Assembly: GCA_006937955.1 (NCBI GenBank) | Contig: SSNP01000035.1 | Span: forward strand, 3,206,301-3,270,300 | Direction of reading: 5' to 3' | DNA length: 64,000 nucleotides | Source of the DNA: Pachypanchax playfairii | Taxonomy: Eukaryota > Chordata > Actinopteri > Cyprinodontiformes > Aplocheilidae | In this document: positions 12,701-24,653 of the stretch, piece by piece | How positions within the stretch are numbered: the stretch's first letter is position 1 | Layout of the letters: each line of letters begins with the position of its first letter | The notes under the pieces: generated by a model | What the model was told of the DNA's origin: nothing | The model's input: only the letters and a program-made list of their open reading frames with translations | The model's database searches: none | Translations under genes and position numbers: made by a program

Positions 12701-15700
12701 TAGTATTCAAAGTAGATGTGATCTGTCTGGATGAAGAGCTGGCAGGTGTTTTTCTCTTTCCCTGCAGCCCGTTTCTTTCTCAGAATGACTGGACCATTGG
12801 AGTCATCATCTTCCAACACATTGCTCACCCCCTGTGCAAAACAAAGACCGTTAAGTTGGTTCAAATTTATCCTTTATATTCTGCAAGTCATTAAGGATTA
12901 AGGTTTATTTATTTATTGTCCAAGTATGTTACAAACACAAATAATTAGATTATTGCAGTTGACCCATCCCTGAGGGGCAGAGGGCTGCTATCTGTACGGC
13001 ATCCAGGGGAAGTTTTGGGGTTCCATATCTTGACCCAGAATACTTTGACACAGTCTAATGAGGCCTGGGATCAAACCACTCACCTCCCGATCAGAGGACG
13101 ACCTTCTTTCCCATTAGGCTATAGCTTCTCCTTATTACAATATGCAGATAAACAGTTTTTGTTCTGATGACCTCAAAAGTTCTCTGCTGATTTAAAAAGA
13201 CTTCAACGCTGCATGCAAGTTAGTGCTTACAGCATGCGAATGCTCTTACTGCCAATGTAAAGAGGGCTGGAAGGTTGGATCTCCTAATTGCACAAGCCTT
13301 GTCCATCTGTGTATCTAATTCTGAGTAATTATGGGGAGGGAGGATTGTTACTTACTTTGCCAGGCTCCTGAACTGCAGATGCCTGGAACTTCTTCATCCT
13401 CTCGAAAACAGAGTGATCAGCACAGCCTCCCTCTGAGCCATACTTATGGGGATAATCTGGCAGATAAAGAGGAGATAAGGGAGTGACTTTCAAAAGCTTA
13501 ATAGATCTGTTTAGAATCATACGTAGCGGCTTAGGGAGATCAGAAAGTGTAGATCAGTTGTAGTAAAAAAAAAAAAAAAACCTGTGTGTGAATGACAATG
13601 TTTATCCATTTCAGCAAATATAAACAAATGAAAACACATTATCTTCCCTTTTTCATTTCAAAATTTCAGGGATGGACAGCTGAATTACCAATGATTAGCT
13701 TCCACAGAGTGTGCTCTTTCTATATTTAATCAAAAAGACCCTGATCAAAAATCTCTTATTCTGTTAAAGTAATAAACTACTCGGGGAAAAGCTGAGGCGG
13801 TTTAGGAAACAGCTCAAATTGGCCATCTTGCTATGTTACAGCCAATTAAACTGTTAGCCTGCTGTAGTACTAGCAAAGAGCAGCTTTTATCGGTTTAACT
13901 CACTCGTCAAATTGCTTTTGTGACCATAACAGAAGGTTATGAGAACAAATATACTTATATGCTAATAGACATTTTAATTGAAGGAGTTCACTTGCTGAGA
14001 CATGACTTCATTCAAAAAGCCCGTCACAATAAAAGCAAAATCACTGCGTGCTGAACTTAAACTATTCTTTTAACATTTAAAGTTATTTGTCTCATATTTC
14101 TTCCTACAATAATCATGATACAAATTTTTATAACATTTTATCCCTACTCACAAATTATTCGAAATTTTCAGCCTAAATATCTCTCGCTTTTTGGTAACAA
14201 AACAATTATTCTATGCCAACTAAACTGAATGAACACATACTGTAATTACAGATTCAAGCTCTAACAATGTGTTTTTGGGTGTTTTGTTTGAAAAAGCCGT
14301 CTTTGTCTTCAGAGTGAATGGTGTCTTTACAATGGCCATTCAAAAGGCCTCTGGATTGTGGGCAAAAATACAAAGAAAAAGTGTTCAGAGAAAAAAGTGA
14401 GGGTCATCAGTAGGAACCAGATTACTCTGACATGCACACGACCACAGGAAGTATCTTTTCATCAGTGTAACACAGATGATCAGACTCAAGGAGAAAAAAG
14501 ATTTAATTAAGCTACGAGGAGGATTTAGATTCTTGAATTGTGTTAGCACGTTTTTACTGACACGCTGCTGCTGTCTGATAAATGTCACTTGTATTTTAAA
14601 GACAACTGTGGCACCTGCCAACCAACTAGCAGCTGCATGCACACAAATTACAATCTGACATTTTTGGAAGCACTGCATACAAGGCTGCTGCTGTTTTCTT
14701 TGGTTACAGTGGGATATAGGACATCTTGTTTGGGGGTCTCATCCCCATGGGACATGCCAGGAAAACATCCACAGGGAGGCGTCCAGGAGGAATTTTAACC
14801 AGATGCCTGAACCACCTCAGCTGACTCCTTTCATTGGGAGAACAGCAGATCTACTTCAAATTCCCTCCAGACGACGCAATCCCTCACCTGATCTCTAAGG
14901 CTGATCCCCGACCCCCTACGGAGGAAGCTCATTTCAGCTGCTTGTATCAAGGATCTTGTTCTTTTGGTCAGATCTTAAGACCATCGGTGAGGGTCAGAAT
15001 GTAGTGCTTTATCTTTCAGTTCAGTTCCTTCTTCACTATGACAGACCGAAGCAATGCACTCATTGCTGTGGACAACGCCCCAGTTCCATTGTTCCATCGC
15101 CATCCTGCCGTCACTTTTGAACAAGAGGCCCAGACACTTAAACTCCTCCTCTTCAGGCAAAGACTCATTACCAACCTAAAGAGAGCGTTCCACCTTTCTC
15201 TGATTGAGAACATTGGCCTCAGATTATGAGGAACTGACTCTCATTTCATCTGCCAATATCTGCTGATTCAGATAATCAGTGTAATGCAAACATAAACTCT
15301 AAGAAAGCAGCATTCCCAGTTTCTTTTACAGGTTTTTGACACTTCCTTTAACCAAAGTAAGACTACTTACGAATGTCATCTTCATGGTAGATGACAGAGT
15401 GGAACGGTGCATTCTTGAACTTCAGGTACCTCTCTGTAGGTTCAACATAGTAAGTTCCTTGGTGGGTTTTAATGAAGCCTTCAAAGCGTCCATCCACCAC
15501 AGAGCCGTGAGTCAGTGTGCCCTGTTCACCTGGAAAACAAAGCAGACAAAATATGACATGCAGTATTCGCTCAAAATTTCAAAGCATGGTGTTTGTCTCT
15601 GAATATGGAAAAAGTCTCAGAGAACTTCTATAAAAAAGTTCCAAATATCTTCTAATATATTTAAAACATATAATGAAACAGTTCCCTGTTCACACTCTGA

Positions 15701-18700
15701 CTAAACAGAGAAACTGGTTTGTTTGGACTCAAAGACGTGCAGCAGGAAGTTGTTTTGAGAGGAAGGAAATGAAAGTGGAGGGAAGAAAGGTGACAGGAAG
15801 TCCTCTGTGAGTTGGATTGTGATGAGCTGAATACCTCACAAAAACAGTATTTATACTTCTTAATCAGACAAACAGGCTACAGGGATTGAAAAGTCAATCA
15901 ACAGAAAATGTATCACAAAGAAGTGAAGAATTTTAAATGCAAAATTATATCATGACTTTTAATAAACTCTTTCACAAAGGTGGAGCATGAAACAGATAGA
16001 CTTACCAAGAAGTTCTCCACTGTAAATATGAGATGTGTCAATGGGTGTCTCCTCTCCTGATATGTCAATTATAAGATCTGGAGAAAAGAGGCTTGTGTCC
16101 CTCTTTAGTCGCAACTTAAAATGTCTGAAGAGGAAAAAAGGGAGAGAGTTAAAATAAAAACTGAACATAAAAAGGCAGAAATGGAACATTTTTATATCAA
16201 CATAAAAAACACAGTTATGTCAGTGTTACACAGAAAACCTCAAAGTTTCAGAACACCCAAACATGCTGGTAATCTGACACCAGATTTAGCAGAGAACAGG
16301 AAGGTGAACTCATAATGCGCTGAGCTTCATCACTTTTCTCTGCTGGCTGTTAGTTCAAGCTGCTAAGCTCAGCAAGTCAGAGAAACATTTATACCAGGAG
16401 GAAACACAAACATTTGAGCACAACCACAGGGTTTTTTGTATTCTTTGATTTTGTGCAAGAGTGGAAAAAAAACAATATGAAATACAAATGAAATACAGAT
16501 GAGCAACAAGCTTCCTGGAGATTTAAAATGATTCAGTGAATAGTTTAAAGGAATAAAAGCAACCTCCCTTATCAGAATTCTTAAGTGATCATATGACTCA
16601 AGCATCTGACTCACTAAAACATCACACTCACTGAGGTCCTATAGGTTGTTCCATCTAGACTTTGGTAATTTTTAAACAATACGGCAAACACAACGAGGTT
16701 TTTCACTAGTTACAACAAGCAGCTACACTTCCAAAAATCACTCTGTCTTCATCTGCACTCACGTGAAAGAGAATTTTACCTTTAATCATAATTATATTGT
16801 TAGTGTTAACATTAACATTAATATACAAACTGTAAAAAAAAAAATCTTAATAGAACATAAAAAGTTGCAACAAGTTGGTTTTTTTACTATTTTTCAAACA
16901 AAATACAAAAATAAACAGTCACACAGACAGTTTTTGTTTTATAACAACAGCAATGAAAGCTAAATCATATTTAAAACTGCTGAGGCTGGTAACTTCATTA
17001 AATAAGAGGTGGTAAACATTTTAATTATGTTATAATAACTGGTAACATCTAAACTTGTAAACAAACAAACAAAACCTGTTGAACAAACAAAGACTGTTGA
17101 ACTAACTTGATAAATTCTCCTGGCCCGTGATGCAGTGTAGATGTTTCTCCAAGGCAAACAATAACAGGAAGCAGCACAAAGCAGAAGTAAACAACTTGTT
17201 TGTTGGTGAGCTGTGCTACTTTATTTATCTCTTATGTCTGTGTGTAATGTCTACTAATGTCTATTTATACTTGAGTATGTCTTTATTCTTTATCTGTTTT
17301 CTTCATAATTTCTGTATTTTGTTTTTCTGGAGTAATTTATGAAAAAAGTGAACTGGAGTCAAATGAATAATACCACAGAACTAAACTACAGATACACTCT
17401 TCAACTTGAGAAATAAGATTGTGACAGAAAATGTAAAATGCAAAGTACCTTTTTCAGATAGAATCAGAAAAAAACAAATTAGTTCTACTTTATTCTGACA
17501 GGCATGACAGGACTTCAGCAAACAGAAATAAAAACAAACCATAAAGCATAAAACATTTTATTAAACTCCTTAAAGACCCTTAAAATTTTTGGAACATTTT
17601 CTTAGTTACTTGTAGGATCTCGGGTACTTTAAATGTTGTAATATCATGCTACTGGTCTCATGAAAACACTTCAGTAAGGTAAACAGATATGTGACTTTAG
17701 GATCAATGTATACAAGAACAACCATTACATTGAGTGAAGTTTAAATAAAAACAGACAGGATTTAGTATTTTGTTGTGTGATACTGTAGGAAATCTGAAAC
17801 TCCTATTTTTCATTACTAATCTATGAAAAACATGTTTCACATAAACACATGGTTTTCTAAAACATAGATGCACTTTTTTTAAATAAATGAGTGTCTTGTC
17901 TTGAGAGGAGACACATTTTCTTGATTGTATGTTTTATGAAATAGAGGGATCACTGATGTATGGCAGCATCTATACAGCCTGTTCCCTCCTTGAGACTGAA
18001 CCCTAAAGGTTTATATTTCTGTTAATGAGCTCAACGCTTCCTCCAGCACCCCTGAGAGAGTTGCATTAAAGAAAAGAAAACTTTCAATCCTGAGAATGGA
18101 GCTAATGATAGTTTCAGTCAAACTTCACTAAAACATTGTTACAATTATTTAACAAGTTTTACTTTTGCTGGTTATACAAATAAAGCCATAAAAGCCATTT
18201 GTAAAAGTCCTGCATTGTAATAAAGCAAGAAAATATTGAGCTTCATCTCTTCATTCAATTCAGTTCACTTTATTAATCCTGAAAGGAAACTATATGTTGT
18301 AGTAACTCAGTGTTTCTTCAGAGAGTCATTCTAGAGAGTTCTAGTTGTGGACAGGAAGGATCTCCTGTAGCGTCTGTGTTGAACCTGAGCAAGCTTCTGA
18401 CTGAAAACACTCTGTTACTGAGTTACTGTGTTGTGAAGAGGATGATGAAGGTTTTCCATCGTGTTCTTCATCCTCCTTTGGACAATCAACTCAAGAGAAT
18501 CCAGATCAGTCCCCAGAACAGAACCAGCCCTCCTTATCAGTTTGTTCAGCCTCTTTAAATCACCTGCGCTGATGCTCCGCCCCCAACAGCCGATTGCAGG
18601 TGTGATCACACTCTCCACAACAGACTTATAAAAGATCTTCAATCTCTTTCTGCAAACACTGAAGGATCTAAGCTTCCTAACGAACAGTCTGCACCAGCTT

Positions 18701-21700
18701 TTATTAAAAAAACAGCATCACTGTTGCATCTGTAGTTCAGTCTGTTATTTAGGTGAATACCCAGGTTTATACAGCTATTCCACTTCCACTTCTTCAGTAA
18801 TAAACAAACTGCATTGGGTCCTGAAAAGGTGCCTGTTTGCTTATTTAGGTCGACTAATATCAAATATTAGGGCAACAGGCCTGTAGTTACTAAAGACAGA
18901 TGGATGAGATGTCTTTGGTACTGGAACAAGGCAGGATGGTTTCTATAGAACTGGTACCTTCTCCTGGGTGAGTCTAAGGTTGAAGGGGTACTGCAGAATC
19001 CCCTATAGTTCATCTGCACAAGCCTTTAGGACTCTGAGACTAACACCATCTGGACCTGCTGCCTTGTTCCTGTTAGGTATCTCCAGCTGCTTCTTCACTT
19101 GACTGCTAAATATACCAGGTAAAGGGGAGGTAATGGGGACACCAGCTTCTTCTGATTTAGTTGGAGATGATATAACAGCACCAGAAACAGGATCAATGAC
19201 TGAGGAAGTTGAGGTGTGACCAGGAAGCTTCAAATGAGGGGAGGGTGGAGTAGGTGGAAAGGTCTGTTTGGGATAGGCGGGAGAGGAAAATGTTGAGCTT
19301 GTTTCTAAACTAAACCTTCAGTTTATTAGCTCTGTCCAGACTTCCATCTAACCAATCCTCCTTTTGCTCAAAACTTGTTATCTACACCATCCGTGATTAC
19401 CGTACATATATTTCACATTTTGTTTTGCTGGAGCTTGTTGTCTCTTGGTTGATAATATGGATGAAAACTAATAGCTAAGAGTTCAATATTTGGGCTGCTG
19501 AGATAAATTTTCACAAGTTGTGTGAATGTTTCAGGCCAAAATCACTGGGGTGTGTAAACTTTTCAACTGGGTCATTTTGGTATTTTTTTTTTTTTTATTT
19601 TAATAGTGATTTGTAAAGTGAAAACATTTTTTTTCACAATAAATGTTTTCACAATATCACCTACCATGAGTGGGAAAAAAAAGTTTTTGTGTTTTCGCTC
19701 ATATTCTTAGAGAAATGGACAAAAAAATCAAAAAGTCCTCCAGGGTGTGTAAACTTATCAGCACAACTGTCTATGATTTAAACACAACCAGAAAACATCC
19801 CACTGACAGACGAAACATGAGAAATGTGACTAAAGCTCACAGAAATGTGGCTAGTCTTGTCTTTCTTTCTTAAATTACAATAGCACAGCTACTGTGGGCC
19901 CCCAGGGAAGCACATGCCAGCACATTTTATTTAGTACTAGTAATTCTATAAAATCAACTTGTTTTTGGGCAAATAAACTTTTTTCCAAGTAATAGAAAAA
20001 AATGACAGCGACTATGAAAAAAAAATCAGTCAATGTGACGTTCACTAGGAACCACTTAAATGGTTGCGATTTGGGCTATTAGCTATTTTGTTGGATTTTT
20101 TCTGAAATGCATCATCTGTATTACCTCCCCAACCACACTCAGCTTCTACAAACTGCCTTTTATTGAAAATTAAGCATTAACTACTCCCAAATTGTACACA
20201 GTTGTATGTTTGTTTTGCTAATCTTGATAACTGGTGAATATGTTTTAGGTCAGAACTCCCATTCCCAGGTTGCACTGAATGCATCATCGAGGGCACAGGC
20301 CTTATTGTGTATACAACTGTTTTCATCCCCAGAAATGAGGCTCTGGTACGAGCTGAGTCCAACACAAATTCCAGAAACAGATTAAGAGGATTTATCCAAA
20401 GGCAGAAAGACAAAGTAAATAAACAAGAACACGGATGTGTTTGTACTTAACTGACCTTCCGTGAGCATGGAAATCCAGGTGCACTGTCCTGTCCTGTGGA
20501 GATAGTGCCCTCTTTGCTCTCTGATGATTTTTATGCAGTGCTTCTGTGTCATATGACAAACCTTCATAGTGGCGGATATACTGATTCAGAGGTTTTCCAA
20601 ACTGACCTGAAAGAGAGTTCAGATAGATATTAATCCTCACATAACATCTGTTGTAAGAGTAACATTTTCTGTACTGGAATAATGACCATAAAAATGCTTT
20701 ATACTAATTATTACATTTTCCGTAACAATGGCACCATTAAAAAAAAATCAACATATCTTAAACTGGTCTAGTTAAATGAAATGTAATTGTTATGGATTTG
20801 ATGATTTCTCAGCTTTTTCTTTCAGTGATATGACAAAATGTCCTTCAGAGTCATGGTGGAAAAACAGGAACACTGACCAACTACAGAACAAGCAATCACT
20901 CAATGAGGTGCCGTAACAGGTTTATTCAGTTTAATACTAGAAATCACTTATAGTAATCCCACCCGCTTTCATACCAGCCATTTTCTTTGTTCTTTTACCA
21001 GACAAAGAAAGTGCTCAGTTTAAAAGCAGGAGTGAGGCGCACATGATACACATCAGCTGACCGAAGCCCTACAGTCAGTTCACAGCTTATTACCGTGTGA
21101 GCTGAATGAATGAGATTGTTGGAGGTCGTTTAAATGGTAATCCACATTCCAAGGAAGTTATTCTTGCTTGACTTTTTCTTCTTTAGTTCAGAACATGACA
21201 ATTAACTCCTCATTTAACTCCTCTCAGCGGTGATGCTAATGAGAACCTCTAGATTTCAGTGCTACAAGCTAGACTCACCATCCACTAATGAAACGCCTCA
21301 TTCTTCACATTTAAGAAAATTTCTTCTGTTATTCCTTAGTTTGAGTGAATTGTATCATGGTTGTTTAATGTGCTAATTCACTGACAGAATAACTGAATGA
21401 AACGACACAAACTAAATGTTAGTCCTAACTTGTGATTTTATGATTGTAATAAGTTTAGTTGACAGTTATTTGTTACCCAAACGATTTATCTGTTTTAGAG
21501 TAAATTACTATAGTGTTGAAAAAAATTCTTAATTTGAATAACCCTTATGTAGAATTGCAATGATTTACTGAGTTGAACATATATTTTTGCTGAAACAGAC
21601 AAATATCTTATATTCAAATGTCATATTTATTGCAGAAACCAGCGACATTAAAGGACTTTAATCAAATGCTGGAAAACCTTTTTTAGATAAAAAATTTGTT

Positions 21701-23246
21701 TAACTTTAACTTCACAAAGTTGGAGATTTGATCACTAATATCTAAAATAAGTGGAGTAACATTATTGGTAAGTGGTACTCGCCCAGTTGGGGGTAAATGC
21801 CCTTACTGCAGAAGATTTAGATAAAAAGCAGACACAAACTCTAAGATCTGAGTCTTTATACAGCTAATAAAATGACTTCTAGAAGCCAAATCACTCAGTT
21901 TTCACAGCATATATTTTGATTCAATAATGCTAAGAATCAAGGTGGTAGGACTTACAACTCCCTTAACAGGGAGAGGCTGAATCAGGCTAGCTGGAACTTG
22001 TTCATGAATTCAAACAGAAAAACATCCCCACAATCATCCTCTTGAATGTTTTCTTCAAAAATGTAAAAAAGAAAAAAAAAACAAGAATGAACCAACAGCC
22101 AGCCTGAAGGAAAACTCAATGTGTCCCAAGAAGAGAAGACAAGTTTTTAACCAGGAAATTTGCCAATTTGGAGCAAAAATAAACACTGACACTTTAAACT
22201 GACTAAACCTGCACTCTGAGAAGAACCTGGTTTTATAAATATGTAGAACAGCGACAGAGTCATCAGCAGCCTTTTAAACACATTTTAAATCTCAACAAGT
22301 GAACATAATTCAACTTTTTTTTTCTAATACTTAAGTGTGCTTTCATATATTATATTGAATTGAGACTCTATAGGCCTAGAACATCAAGAAAATACTGTAC
22401 ATTTACATATAAACTTGCACCCTGGTTGTAGTTAAGTTAAATGCTATTAACCATCAGCTGGTCTCACATATTCAGTTATAAACAGGTGACCACATGGTAG
22501 AAAACAAAACTCTTAAACATGATACACAACAGGCACCTACTCAACCACTGATAATAACTACAGTTTTCATTCTTTCAACCCAAACCTCAGGAAGAACAAA
22601 TGCAGACAAACGAGTTTATTTCCCTGTTCTCTTTTCTAACAGATGGTCTTTACTTTACAAAAGCTACTGGAATTATTTACAGTGTTGGACTAAATTGGTG
22701 GCATATCAATGATATTAACGAGCCACAATAACTTGGAGTCAATCATTTATAACAGCAGTAAAATTTAACAATAATTTTAAATGTATAGTGCATATTCGAC
22801 TGACAGGAAGGTAAATAATGAGTGTAAACTGTCCTGTCAACTCTGAGAATTTGTCTCTGTGTGGGGATTGGTTTCAGGAAATTAGTTTGATGCCTTGTGA
22901 CGGCACTACAAAGACGTTTAATACTTTTATTACTGAGTATTTTTTTCTTTGATTTGATCGATAAACCAAATGATACTTTCACCAAAAACTAAACGGATGG
23001 ATAAATAAAAATTTAAATTACCCGATACCGAGGACGAAACGTATTAGTCTGTTTTTTGGTAAAACTGAAACTTGTCAACGGATGTTTGAACGAGCAAACG
23101 TTACACTTTCATTTAACGTTAGCCACCTAGCTAGCAAGTTAGGTAGCGAGAGAACACCGCTGGCACTTTCCCTGTCAGTTAGAGGGAAACTTACCTTTAA
23201 TATCCCGTAAGCAGTAAAACACAAAAAGTAACTTTAAAAATAACAT
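6794..23246 (-). CDS. adam10: ADAM10 metalloprotease (alpha-secretase/sheddase), complete, 16 coding exons
   Basis: Type I membrane zinc protease that sheds Notch, APP, cadherins and other ectodomains. Coding exons in transcript order: 23246-23195, 20606-20456, 16124-16006, 15529-15371, 13456-13356, 12831-12673, 11818-11726, 11581-11398, 10343-10180, 10101-9918, 9801-9651, 9567-9384, 9283-9172, 8484-8264, 8175-8049, 6891-6794. This is 2259 nt, 752 aa, close to the usual ~748, and every phase closes. Residues: signal peptide 1-18; prodomain with cysteine switch GGC near 172; furin site RKKR 212-215; zinc motif HEVGHNFGSPH 385-395 with catalytic Glu386, split across exons 9 and 10; Met-turn YIMYARA; disintegrin-like and Cys-rich domains in exons 11-14; transmembrane helix about 681-701; a tail with a proline-rich stretch ending QMRR. 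The ATG at 23246 is the only in-frame start before the signal peptide. An a/b duplicate suffix cannot be assigned here. Confidence 0.97.
7041..7990 (-). mobile_element. Decayed Tc1/mariner-like transposon in adam10 last intron
   Basis: The left end carries GGAAAAAAGTATTTGA and the right part GATCAAATACTTATTTCC, the inverted terminal motifs of a common fish Tc1 family. A minus-strand ATG near 7754 opens MAKNKEFSKDIRDT, followed by DLHKVGMGYKT, the standard Tc1 transposase N-terminus. Downstream the frame is interrupted by stops and shifts, so the transposase is dead. The outer right terminus is missing or diverged. Confidence 0.8.
9806..9840. repeat. (CA)n microsatellite beside adam10 exon 11 acceptor
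   Basis: An interrupted CA/CG dinucleotide run. On the minus strand it is a GT run lying immediately upstream of the exon 11 acceptor, where a pyrimidine tract would normally sit. Confidence 0.9.
10375..10560 (+). repeat. Dispersed fish SINE/LINE-tail type repeat
   Basis: The stretch CTAAATTGCCCCTAAGTGTG, the 'GCGGCCCTGTGAGGAAC' block and the 'AACCCTGCCTATC..ACAATGACAGCTAG' block match the remembered 3' part of a very common fish repeat. It lies in adam10 intron 8. Family name not assigned. Confidence 0.55.
10943..10993. other. Assembly gap (51 N)
   Basis: Run of N inside adam10 intron 8. No coding exon is lost, because exons 8 and 9 flank it in the correct phase. Confidence 0.99.
12905..13137 (-). 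repeat. tRNA-derived SINE in adam10 intron 5
   Basis: Read on the minus strand it starts with a tRNA-like head, has a B-box-like GGTTTGATCCC (plus strand 13067-13077), and ends in an AATAAATAAATAAA tail. It shares the 'GGTCGTCCTC.GATC.GGAGG' block with the copy at 62790-62995. Confidence 0.7.
14716..15213 (-). mobile_element. LINE reverse-transcriptase C-terminal fragment
   Basis: Minus-strand translation contains EEEFKCLGLLFKSDGRM, close to the EEFKYLGVLFTSEGRM block found at the C-terminal end of many fish non-LTR reverse transcriptases. Farther along come remnants of the R.P.GRP-type 3' coding region. It has stops and shifts, so it is dead. It lies in adam10 intron 4. Confidence 0.65.
18255..19240 (-). 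mobile_element. 5'-truncated, internally deleted non-LTR retrotransposon
   Basis: The minus strand encodes NKAAGPDGVSLRVLKACADEL (endonuclease-RT linker/RT start) near 19010-19080, then an RT C-terminal block FYKSVVESVITPAIGCWG at 18415-18640. The 3' tail GGATTAATAAAGTGAACTGA is near 18260. The central polymerase motifs between the blocks are missing. It lies in adam10 intron 2. A related fragment sits in opposite orientation at 51215-51590. Confidence 0.7.
19500..19780. repeat. Possible Tc1-type transposon end
   Basis: The phrase GTGTGTAAACTT occurs twice (near 19550 and 19745), the second time as GTGTGTAAACTTATCAGCAC, which I remember from fish Tc1-like termini. There is no transposase. 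Low certainty. Confidence 0.3.
20607..23194 (-). other. adam10 intron 1, no feature seen
   Basis: About 2.6 kb of AT-rich intron between the signal-peptide exon and exon 2. I found no coding exon, transposon protein or structured RNA. Confidence 0.5.
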
Positions 23247-23480
23247 TTCGAAATCGCGTTTAAGTCCAGTAAGCTGCCAAAGAGACACTCCTGCTTGCTT
23301 CACTTTTCGCTAAAGTTGTAAGTTCGTCCTTCTTCCTTGTTTGTTGCCTCCCATCACAAACACACCGGCTCTGCCTGTCTCCCACAGCGTGACGCCAACA
23401 GGCAGACAGACAGTCAGACAGACAGAAAGACAGACAGACCCTCCTCCTTTCCGGTAAGTCTGCGCACCGCACCGCACCAC
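23247..23480 (-). promoter_or_regulatory. adam10 5' leader / promoter-proximal region
   Basis: A relatively GC-rich stretch directly upstream of the adam10 ATG on the minus strand. It holds a TCTG-type tetranucleotide run (plus strand 23399-23440, CAGA units) and a CCGCACCGCACC-like GC block. The transcription start cannot be placed from sequence alone. Confidence 0.45.
23399..23440. repeat. (CAGA/GACA)n tetranucleotide run
   Basis: Imperfect tandem CAGA units. In the adam10 sense direction it reads as (TCTG)n, about 150-195 bases before the start codon, so it is probably in the leader or core promoter. Confidence 0.8.
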
Positions 23481-24041
23481 CCATTACACACACAGCACCT
23501 CTTCTGCTTCTCTTAAATTGTTTGCAAACAATGTTATGATGTATTACCGCCACCTACTGGTTGGAAATATAGCGCTACTAGCTAAAACTACTAGTAATTA
23601 CTAGTTGCTAAAACTACTTCAACCGTATGTGCTCTTTTTAATCAAACCAATTTATCCACATGTAGCGACCGACTCAATATTATGAGACCGTATCTACTAA
23701 TTATGACTTAAATTTTATTTTTTTATTTCATAAAAAATGGTGGGAACTGGCTTCAGTCTTACAGCATAACACCCTGGATATTTCTGTAAAATTTATGAGA
23801 ATAAACTGCATTTTTATTTCTTTAAGACTTTCAATTTTTACTTTATAACAAAAATCCCTTGTACATGTGTCATCTTTTCTCATTTTTTGTAACATATTAC
23901 ATCTAGTTGGCCAGTATAATTTAACCAAAACATTTACAATGATAATTCATATTCTAAATGTCTTCCAGAACATTTAAGATCCATCCAGGAGTTTTTAAAA
24001 AACTCCGATGAAAACAACGATTTTCACTTAGGAAAGGCGTT

Positions 24042-24248
24042 ATTTTTTTATGTCTAATTTATTTTTCTGCACAGAATACACGTCTAGTGATTTTGAGATC
24101 TAAATTTTATAATTTACCTTGCCTTGCACAATTTTATGTTTTCTGTTTTAATTCAATTGTGAAGTTGAGATTCTTACATGAATTTGTAATGATCATATTG
24201 CTCAATTGTTTCAAATTGTTCAATAAAATTTCTTAAAAAAAAAAAAAA
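24042..24248 (+). mobile_element. Polyadenylated retrocopy flanked by 16-bp target duplication
   Basis: The insert ends with AATAAA (24222-24227) then a run of 14 A (24235-24248). ACTTAGGAAAGGCGTT occurs on both sides, at 24026-24041 and 24248-24263, a textbook target-site duplication. The roughly 200-nt body has no recognisable coding sequence and is probably the 3' end of some mRNA or other poly(A) transcript copied by LINE machinery. Source unknown. Confidence 0.8.
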
Positions 24249-24539
24249 CTTAGGAAAGGCGTTTGCTGCCACCTAGTGTCCGTATGACGTTACTAAAATG
24301 ATATCGGTTACCAACCTCTCCAGCAGTACACTTTGGGATCCGAGCTATTTTTCAAACCGTTTCTGTTCAAACTACAAAACTCTACCATGTTTTTACAAAC
24401 GCAAACATTATAACAGCAGCAGGATGAATTTTGATGGTAAATGAATGAATAAAACATCAATATATGTTAACTAAAGCGAAGAATGGAATAAAGTTTGTAG
24501 AATACGAGCGAACGCAAACGCATCATGCAGACGTCGGTT

Positions 24540-24653
24540 TTCCACCGCCTTCTTTCACTCTGATCACGTCACTCGTAGAGTTGTCATGGCGTCTTTGAGA
24601 CCGAAGCTACCGCTGCAATTTAGCTAAAATCTGTCGACAGCGTGTGTATCGAA
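24540..24653 (+). promoter_or_regulatory. mindy2 5' leader with short uORF
   Basis: The segment before the mindy2 ATG contains TGATCACGTCAC (a CRE-half-like element near 24561). It also has an upstream ORF of 13 codons plus stop at 24586-24627 (MASLRPKLPLQFS), which ends 26 nt before the main start. The transcription start is not visible, so leader status is inferred. Confidence 0.45.
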
